NCBI GenBank assembly: GCA_019637395.1
Contig: JAHBVR010000009.1
Span: 248,001-312,000, forward strand
From: Vulcanimicrobiota bacterium
Lineage (GTDB): Bacteria; Vulcanimicrobiota; Xenobia; Xenobiales; JADMJV01
Length of the DNA: 64,000 bases
Reading direction: 5' to 3'
Each line of letters begins with the position of its first letter. Position 1 is the first letter of the stretch. Both the position numbers and the translations under genes were made by a program. The notes beneath the pieces are model-generated. The model was not told the origin of the DNA. It saw nothing but the letters and a program-made list of their open reading frames with translations, and ran no database searches. Positions 59,150 through 64,000 of this stretch are shown here, piece by piece.

Positions 59150-60733
59150 TCACTTGCTGACGACCTCGACATGTTGACCCTGAATCCAGGAAACCTCGAG
59201 TCGGACCGGCACAGATAGTTCTTTCTGCAATCGATCCCGCCACTGCTTCCAAAGCCCGGCGCGCGGTCTGGTGGGCATCTGCAGGCTGACGACGAGCGAA
59301 AGTTCGCTTCCGCTCAGGCTGGCCCGAGCTTCGACCAGCCAGACCTCAGGTAGCTTTTCTACCTGTTCGTGCAGCCACTTTAACGCTCGCGCCTCCAGTT
59401 TCTGACGGAGTAACTCAGCCTCGCCAACCACTTTCTCGGGCGCAAATTGCAGGGGTCCGTCTTCGGTGTAATCATAGATTACGGTGGTGCGAACGGTGAG
59501 CTTCAATTGATACTGCCTCTGGCCGCGCTGGCTCAGGAATTGTTGGGTTGTCTGTTGCAGTTTTCCGACCAGTTCGCTTTCGAAGACATAGGGGCTGCGC
59601 AAACTCACCAGCAATTCCGCGGCTGGCGGCTCCAGACGCAGGCTGCGGAAATTGACCAGTTCCACTTGAGAAAACTGTTTTATCGCCTCCTGAAGAGCCC
59701 ATTCGGCATCCGTTCGGAATACGTCTTCAGCGCTCGGCTCGGCTCGCAGCGGGGCAAAAAGCCTGCCCTCCGGCGCCACATAGCTGGACAAAGCCGTACC
59801 CACGCGCAGGTCGATGGTTTCCGGCAACCGCCTTTGCAGCAGGTCGCGCAGGGACTGGACAAAACCCACGGTCAGTTCCTCAGGAGCGCGCACCAGCAAG
59901 TCGATTTGCAGCCGCTGAGCCTGCAGCCTGAGACGGGTCGACTCCAGCCGCGCACCGGGAAGATTGGCCAGGGCCTGATTAACGACTTCCCGGGTCACCC
60001 GTTGCGCGTAGCGTTCCTGCATCAATTGCCGCAATTGGCGCTCCAAAAACCAGGCCGTTCCTCCCAACAGCAGCAGGTTTAAGGCCAGCGCCCGCACCAA
60101 GGAAGGATTGCGCCGCAGCTCGGCCCATTGGGAGAGGCCGGCCAGGGTAAAGACCACGGCGCTGGCCAACTGAATGGCCACAAAGTTAGCCAAGAACAAC
60201 ATGACGGCGCCGAAGGCTTCACTATAGAGACCGCCGCCCAGGCAAAGGCCAGCGGTGCACAAGGGAGGAACCAGAGTCACCGCGATGGCCACGCCGGCCA
60301 CGCTCTCCGAGACACGTTTGTCCACCGAGGCATAGGCGCCTGCCAGCCCGGCGGCAAACCCAATAGCCATATCCAGCAGAGTTGGCCGGAAGTTGGCCGC
60401 GATCTGCTGTTGCGAGTAATCCAGTTGCTCAGGACCAAAGAACCTGGCCAGCAACAGGCCGGTGACCAGACAAATCAGCGTTCCCACTCCTTCGCTTAAG
60501 AGAGAGCGGCGAAATCGTCTCATTTCCCCGCGTACCAATCCCAACGAAATCCCCAGGATGGGACCGGTCAAAGGAGCCATGGTGGCCGCTCCGATCACGG
60601 TCGCCGGAGAGTTTGCCAGCAACCCGAAAGTGCACACAGCCGCGGACAAAACCATCAAAGCCCCATAAGCGCGATGGAAGGCCGCCATGGAGTCGATTTT
60701 CTTGAGAATGACCTGCTCTGGCAGACGCATCAA
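59150..60733 (-). CDS. DUF389 membrane protein with long C-terminal domain
   Basis: 527 residues. The first 250 form the DUF389 membrane part: NSPATVIGAATMAPLTGPIL, ASVDKRVSESVAGVAIAVTL and VPPLCTAGLCLGGGL. About 275 soluble residues follow with repeated alpha/beta segments, LESTRLRLQAQRLQIDLLVR and LRLEPPAAELLVSLRSPYVF, resembling BON-like or ferredoxin-like modules used as sensors. Function of the family is unknown; a transporter or mechanosensor is possible. It ends at 59150, about 90 bp past the convergent toxin gene. Confidence 0.85.
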   Translation of the reverse strand: MMRLPEQVILKKIDSMAAFHRAYGALMVLSAAVCTFGLLANSPATVIGAATMAPLTGPILGISLGLVRGEMRRFRRSLLSEGVGTLICLVTGLLLARFFGPEQLDYSQQQIAANFRPTLLDMAIGFAAGLAGAYASVDKRVSESVAGVAIAVTLVPPLCTAGLCLGGGLYSEAFGAVMLFLANFVAIQLASAVVFTLAGLSQWAELRRNPSLVRALALNLLLLGGTAWFLERQLRQLMQERYAQRVTREVVNQALANLPGARLESTRLRLQAQRLQIDLLVRAPEELTVGFVQSLRDLLQRRLPETIDLRVGTALSSYVAPEGRLFAPLRAEPSAEDVFRTDAEWALQEAIKQFSQVELVNFRSLRLEPPAAELLVSLRSPYVFESELVGKLQQTTQQFLSQRGQRQYQLKLTVRTTVIYDYTEDGPLQFAPEKVVGEAELLRQKLEARALKWLHEQVEKLPEVWLVEARASLSGSELSLVVSLQMPTRPRAGLWKQWRDRLQKELSVPVRLEVSWIQGQHVEVVSK

Positions 60734-60744
60734 GCCTGGTTCGT

Positions 60745-61563
60745 CTAGGCCCGACCTGACTCCGTCAGAGCGATGAGCACTTCCATGAGTTCCTCCAACT
60801 GATCCTGGTTCCGGTAGTAAAGCTCAATCTTGCCCTTGTCCTTGCTGGACGGGCGTATTTTCACCACCGCGTTCAGTTGCTGGCCCAGTTGTTGCTGAAT
60901 GTGCTCCCAGTCGGGAGTCAAACTCTTGCCTTTGCGCGCCGGCTTCTGCTCGTGCAGTTTGCGAATGAAATCCTCGGTCGCGCGCACCGACAGTTGCCGC
61001 TCGCGGATCTCGTGCCAGGCGCGCAACTGGTTACGCTCCCCTTCCAGCGAGAGTACGGCCCGGGCATGGCCGGCGCTCAGAACGCCGGCTTCCAAGTCTG
61101 CCAGAATGGAAGGGGGCAGGCTGAGCAGGCGGATGGCGTTGGCTACGGCCGGCCGGCTGCAGCCCAGGCGCCGGGCCAGTTCGTCCTGGGTCAGCTTGTG
61201 CTCGCGCAGCAAGAATTGAAAGGCGCGGGCTTCCTCGACCGGGTTCAGATCCTGGCGCTGCAGGTTCTCGATCAAGGCCACTTCCAACAGATTCTGCGGT
61301 GCGAACTCCTGGATCAAGGCCGGGATCTCTTCCAGGCCGGCCAATCGCGAAGCGCGCCAACGGCGCTCGCCCACCACCAGGCGGTAGCCTTCGGGCTCGC
61401 GAGTGACCACCACCGGCTGCACCACGCCGTGCAATTGAATGGAGTCGGCCAGTTCCTGCAGGCGCTCCTGGTCGAAGCGCCGGCGCGGCTGCAAAGGGTT
61501 GGCGCGAATCTGGCGGATGGGTAAAACGGCAAAACCGTTCTCGGGAGACTTGGGCTTACTCAT
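60745..61563 (-). CDS. parB: Chromosome-partitioning protein ParB/Spo0J
   Basis: 272 residues. The N-terminal CTPase domain has ANPLQPRRRFDQERLQELAD, then VGERRWRASRLAGLEEIPAL (the GERR motif) and ALIENLQRQDLNPVEEARAF. The central helix-turn-helix is LTQDELARRLGCSRPAVANA, and the C-terminal dimer domain ends YRNQDQLEELMEVLIA. Loads at parS and slides on DNA as a CTP-dependent clamp. A parS site covers its translation start. parA, normally just upstream, is not adjacent. Confidence 0.96.
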   Translation of the reverse strand: MSKPKSPENGFAVLPIRQIRANPLQPRRRFDQERLQELADSIQLHGVVQPVVVTREPEGYRLVVGERRWRASRLAGLEEIPALIQEFAPQNLLEVALIENLQRQDLNPVEEARAFQFLLREHKLTQDELARRLGCSRPAVANAIRLLSLPPSILADLEAGVLSAGHARAVLSLEGERNQLRAWHEIRERQLSVRATEDFIRKLHEQKPARKGKSLTPDWEHIQQQLGQQLNAVVKIRPSSKDKGKIELYYRNQDQLEELMEVLIALTESGRA

Positions 61564-61578
61564 GTTTCACGTGAAACA
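61563..61578. promoter_or_regulatory. parS centromere site
   Basis: TGTTTCACGTGAAACA, the perfect 16-bp consensus parS palindrome. Its edge base is also the first base of the parB ATG, so the site occupies the place of the ribosome binding site. Predicts ParB nucleation and autoregulation here, and a position near the replication origin. Confidence 0.97.
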
Positions 61579-61629
61579 TTGGCTTTCGTTTTTCAGATTT
61601 CCTTCGGCTTGACCCCTTATACTCCAGCC

Positions 61630-62022
61630 ATGGAGATCTCGCTCCCCGGGCGCCAGACGGCGGCCACCGCCAAGGATGCCTACAAGCACTATAAAAGCCT
61701 GGACAACACCCCCCAGGATCGCGATCCGCGCGACCATTTTATCGAATTTACCCAGGAAGGCCAGAACGTTGAGGTCGCTCTCACGCCCTCGGGATTTCTG
61801 GCCCGCCAGACCCAGGCGGAGCAGGTCACCATCACCCGGGCCGAGGTGCCTCGCTGGATAGGCAAGGCTCAAGTCGAGGTGGTGTGCCGCACTACCCAGG
61901 GGGCCTACAGTGGATTTTTAGGCGGGGTAGACATCACTCCCGACAACGAGGGACAAGAACGCGCCCGGCAGGTCTTTTATCAGTGGCAGAAGCCTCTGCA
62001 GAAGCCTGGCTGCGGTGGCTGA
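61630..62022 (+). CDS. Hypothetical protein, 130 residues
   Basis: No family recognised. Soluble; strand-rich in the middle (VEVALTPSGFLARQTQAEQV, QVEVVCRTTQGAYSGFLGG). ATG at 61630 is preferred over a GTG or TTG start at 61579, which would place the gene's start against parS. It is divergent from parB with a 66-bp gap. Possibly a small regulator; not assigned. Confidence 0.6.
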   Translation: MEISLPGRQTAATAKDAYKHYKSLDNTPQDRDPRDHFIEFTQEGQNVEVALTPSGFLARQTQAEQVTITRAEVPRWIGKAQVEVVCRTTQGAYSGFLGGVDITPDNEGQERARQVFYQWQKPLQKPGCGG

Positions 62023-62055
62023 CCCTGACCCACAAACTCCGCCGGTCGGCGGGGC

Positions 62056-62649
62056 CTAAGCGACAGCCCTCTCGAAGGCCGGGCGGGTGCACACTCGCTT
62101 GAAGTAAGCGCGCACGTGCTCAAATCCCTCGAGCAAATTCATCATCTGGGCCCAGCCCAGAATCGAACCGAAAATCACATCCACCATGGAGAAGCGCTCC
62201 CCCAGCAGATACGAGCGGCTGGCCAGGTGGTCGTCGGCAATGCCCAGAGCGCGGTCAAAACCCTCTTTGGCTCTGGTAGCGCGCTCGGCCGAGCGTTCCT
62301 CCTCGGGTAAGCGCACGGTGTGCAGAAAGATCTCCAGCAAATGTGGTTCCAGGGCAGCTCCTACAAAAAAGGCCCACTGGTAGTATTGGTGGCGTTCCTC
62401 GGCAGTCGGCGCCAGCCCGGCCCGGGGAAAGCGGTCGGCCAGGTAGAGAGCAATAGCCGAAGCCTCCGTCACCACTTGATCGCCATCCACCAGCGTGGGA
62501 ATTTGTCCCAGCGGATTGGCCTTTTGCAGCTCCGAGTTGTTCAGATCATCAGGAAACTTGAGACGAATCAGCTCGTGCGCAGCAGCCACTTCTTCCAAGG
62601 CCCAGCGCGAGGACACCGCCCGGGTTTGGGGGGCGTAAAAGAGTTTCAC
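62056..62649 (-). CDS. Glutathione S-transferase family protein
   Basis: 197 residues. Thioredoxin-like N-domain: MKLFYAPQTRAVSSRWALEE, NPLGQIPTLVDGDQVVTEAS with the cis-proline and the glutamate-serine pair that binds glutathione. Helical C-domain with SRSYLLGERFSMVDVIFGSI. Start GTG in a GTGA overlap with the stop of the upstream GST gene. Intact. Confidence 0.9.
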   Translation of the reverse strand: MKLFYAPQTRAVSSRWALEEVAAAHELIRLKFPDDLNNSELQKANPLGQIPTLVDGDQVVTEASAIALYLADRFPRAGLAPTAEERHQYYQWAFFVGAALEPHLLEIFLHTVRLPEEERSAERATRAKEGFDRALGIADDHLASRSYLLGERFSMVDVIFGSILGWAQMMNLLEGFEHVRAYFKRVCTRPAFERAVA

Positions 62650-63262
62650 GACCTGGCCACCTCCACTTCGTGGGCTATCTGATAGGCGGGGCGGGCCTTG
62701 AGCTTTCCGATGTAGCCACGCAAGCCGGGAAAATCCCCCAGCAGTCCCTGCATATCCGCCCAGTCCAGAGCGGAACCCACCAGCACGTCGGCGGCCGTGA
62801 AGCGCTCCTCGGCAATAAAGGAGCGGTTGGCCAGGTGATCGCTGATAATCTGGAGACGCGCCTGCAATAAGTTTTTGGCCTGCTCGACGCGTTCAGGCTT
62901 GCGTTGCTCCTCCGGTAGAAAGCGAGTGTGCAGAAAGATCTCCAGCAGTTGATGCTCCAGCGTGTTGTAGATGTAGAAGCAAAAGCGGTAATAATCCCCC
63001 GTTTGTCTAGAGCCGGAGCCAGAGTCCCCGGCTTGTAACGGTCGGCCAGGTACAGGCAAATAGCCCCGGACTCGCAAATCACCCGATCCCCATCCTGCAG
63101 GACCGGGATCTGGGTGAGCGGGTTCAGCTTGCGAAACTCCGGCTGGCGCTGGTCGCCGGCACGCAAATCCATGGGTACGATTTCGTAATCCAGGCCCAGT
63201 TCTTCCAACACCCAACGAGGCCGGGTTGCTCGGGACTGTTTTGAGTAATACAGCTTCATCAT
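62646..63262 (-). pseudogene. Second glutathione S-transferase gene, frameshifted
   Basis: N-terminal half in one frame: MMKLYYSKQSRATRPRWVLE, NPLTQIPVLQDGDRVICESG, ICLYLADRYKPGTLAP. At a run of five G (about 62997-63001) the frame changes: the C-terminal domain continues with GDYYRFCFYIYNTLEHQLLE, ERFTAADVLVGSALDWADM. Otherwise the protein would be a normal 205 residues. The single change in a homopolymer could be a real mutation or a sequencing error. It is first of a tandem pair with the following GST. Confidence 0.85.
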
Positions 63263-63301
63263 AGGTTCCGCCACTTTGAAAAAAATCCCAGACTCCCTGT
63301 A

Positions 63302-63339
63302 GGACTTAAGTCCGTTCGGAGCCTGGCCATTTGGCCAGG
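63302..63339. promoter_or_regulatory. Two adjacent palindromes between GST and lon
   Basis: GGACTTAAGTCC (63302-63313) is a perfect 12-bp palindrome. CCTGGCCA (63322-63329) and TGGCCAGG (63332-63339) form an 8-bp inverted repeat with a two-base spacer. Both lie in the 137-bp divergent gap. Candidate operators for the GST pair, for lon, or both. Confidence 0.55.
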
Positions 63340-63399
63340 TCAACACTTCTCAAACACTTTACTAACGTTGGCAGCAACAGTTAAGCGTATGCTTGACTA

Positions 63400-64000
63400 A
63401 TGAATCAGATCCAACCCCTCCTAGTCATCCGCAACTCGGTCCTGTTTCCTCACATGGTGACTCCCATCACCGCGTCACGGGGCCGCTCCATCGCGGCCGT
63501 CGAGGCGGCTCTCGAGGGTGATCGCTCGCTGATCGTCGTGACGCAGCGCGATCTCTCGGTGGAAGAGCCGACTCAGGACGACCTCTACACAATCGGCACA
63601 CGCGTGACCATTCAAAAGGCCACCCGCGGTCAGAACGGCTTCCAGGTCGTGCTCCAGGGGGTGGAACGAGTCCGTCTGGTCAAGCTGGAGCCCGGCAAAC
63701 CCTATCTGCAGGCCCGCTTTCAGGTTCTTCCCATTCAGGAAGACCGTAGCGCCGTGGTCGAGGCTCTGCATCGCAGCGTGCTTGATCTTTCCGCTCAACT
63801 GCTGACCCTGATGGGCCAGACGCAACGCCAGGGCGCCAAAGCCGTGCTGGATCAACTGACCTCTCAACTGACCGACCCGATGCAGTTGGCCTACTTCATC
63901 GCCGGCTTCATGAAGCTGGAACTCGAGAAAGAGCAACAAGTGCTGGAAGCCTCCAGCCGCATGGAGGCTCTTGAGCTGATCCACAAGTTTTTGGCCCACG
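63400..64000 (+). CDS. lon: ATP-dependent protease Lon, N-terminal part
   Basis: First 200 residues; the rest is beyond the window. The Lon substrate-binding (PUA-like) N-domain is seen: PLLVIRNSVLFPHMVTPITA, EEPTQDDLYTIGTRVTIQKA, VVLQGVERVRLVKLEPGKPY, followed by the helical part QLTDPMQLAYFIAGFMKLEL that leads to the AAA+ module. ATG at 63400 matches the family start; no strong ribosome binding site. Degrades misfolded and regulatory proteins. Confidence 0.93.
   Translation, partial: MNQIQPLLVIRNSVLFPHMVTPITASRGRSIAAVEAALEGDRSLIVVTQRDLSVEEPTQDDLYTIGTRVTIQKATRGQNGFQVVLQGVERVRLVKLEPGKPYLQARFQVLPIQEDRSAVVEALHRSVLDLSAQLLTLMGQTQRQGAKAVLDQLTSQLTDPMQLAYFIAGFMKLELEKEQQVLEASSRMEALELIHKFLAH

Overview
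This is a 64 kb stretch of a GC-rich bacterial chromosome carrying mostly core housekeeping genes. It has close spacing, many 1-4 base start/stop overlaps and frequent GTG/TTG starts. The mix is unusual: a three-subunit b558-type succinate dehydrogenase, a split nuoABCD-HJK cluster, a short YidC, a chromosomal ParB with a canonical parS, PilZ proteins and a MASE1/CHASE hybrid kinase. No rRNA or tRNA gene was recognised. The lineage cannot be fixed from this. A deep-branching, little-cultivated phylum (for example Armatimonadota or Eremiobacterota-like) is only a guess.

Layout. 1-3.9 kb: sdhA (cut by the window edge) and sdhC, divergent from a DUF1800 gene and an alpha/beta hydrolase. 3.9-5.8 kb: a decayed patch with a 5'-truncated tyrosine recombinase. 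5.9-10.3 kb: comEC, a pair of G-run/C-run hairpin repeats, hemL and a long-chain polyprenyl diphosphate synthase. 10.3-14.9 kb: nuoA,B,C,D,H,J,K, with nuoE,F,G,I,L,M,N missing from this locus. 15-17.2 kb: a FitA-like antitoxin beside a broken PIN toxin, a YgjP-type metallopeptidase and an M29-like aminopeptidase. 17.3-24 kb: hybrid histidine kinase, a class V aminotransferase, an acyltransferase and small membrane proteins. 24-30.5 kb: smc, a TIM-barrel-like protein and a DUF4127 protein in one unit, then terC. 30.4-33.3 kb: a nitrilase-family amidase divergent from a MarR regulator, which is followed by an esterase and a VOC-family dioxygenase. Two near-identical palindromes mark this as a self-contained quinone/electrophile-response (mhq-like) module.

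33.3-45.3 kb: a TPM-like membrane protein, a lone GspF/PilC homologue, a very large glutaminase-SIS protein related to GlmS, then rpmH-rnpA-yidD-yidC-khpB-mnmE-mnmG-rsmG. 45.3-46.06 kb: remains of a vapBC pair and of a DUF4143-type ATPase. 46.06-49.9 kb: a 1061-residue double-PilZ protein with fourteen 36-bp repeats, and a small paralogue of its N-terminal domain. 50-55 kb: glutaredoxin, dnaX, a CheY-like receiver, ybaB, recR and an NDUFA9-like reductase. 55-59 kb: a TPR protein, membrane and hydrophilic proteins of unknown role, and an intact Phd/VapC-type toxin-antitoxin pair. 59-64 kb: a DUF389 membrane protein, parB with parS on its start codon, two glutathione-S-transferase genes (one frameshifted) and the start of lon.

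The most promising items are the giant GlmS-like enzyme, the repeat-bearing double-PilZ protein with its neighbour, the MarR module with matching operators and a probably leaderless regulator, the parS/parB arrangement without parA, and the repeated decay of toxin-antitoxin loci.
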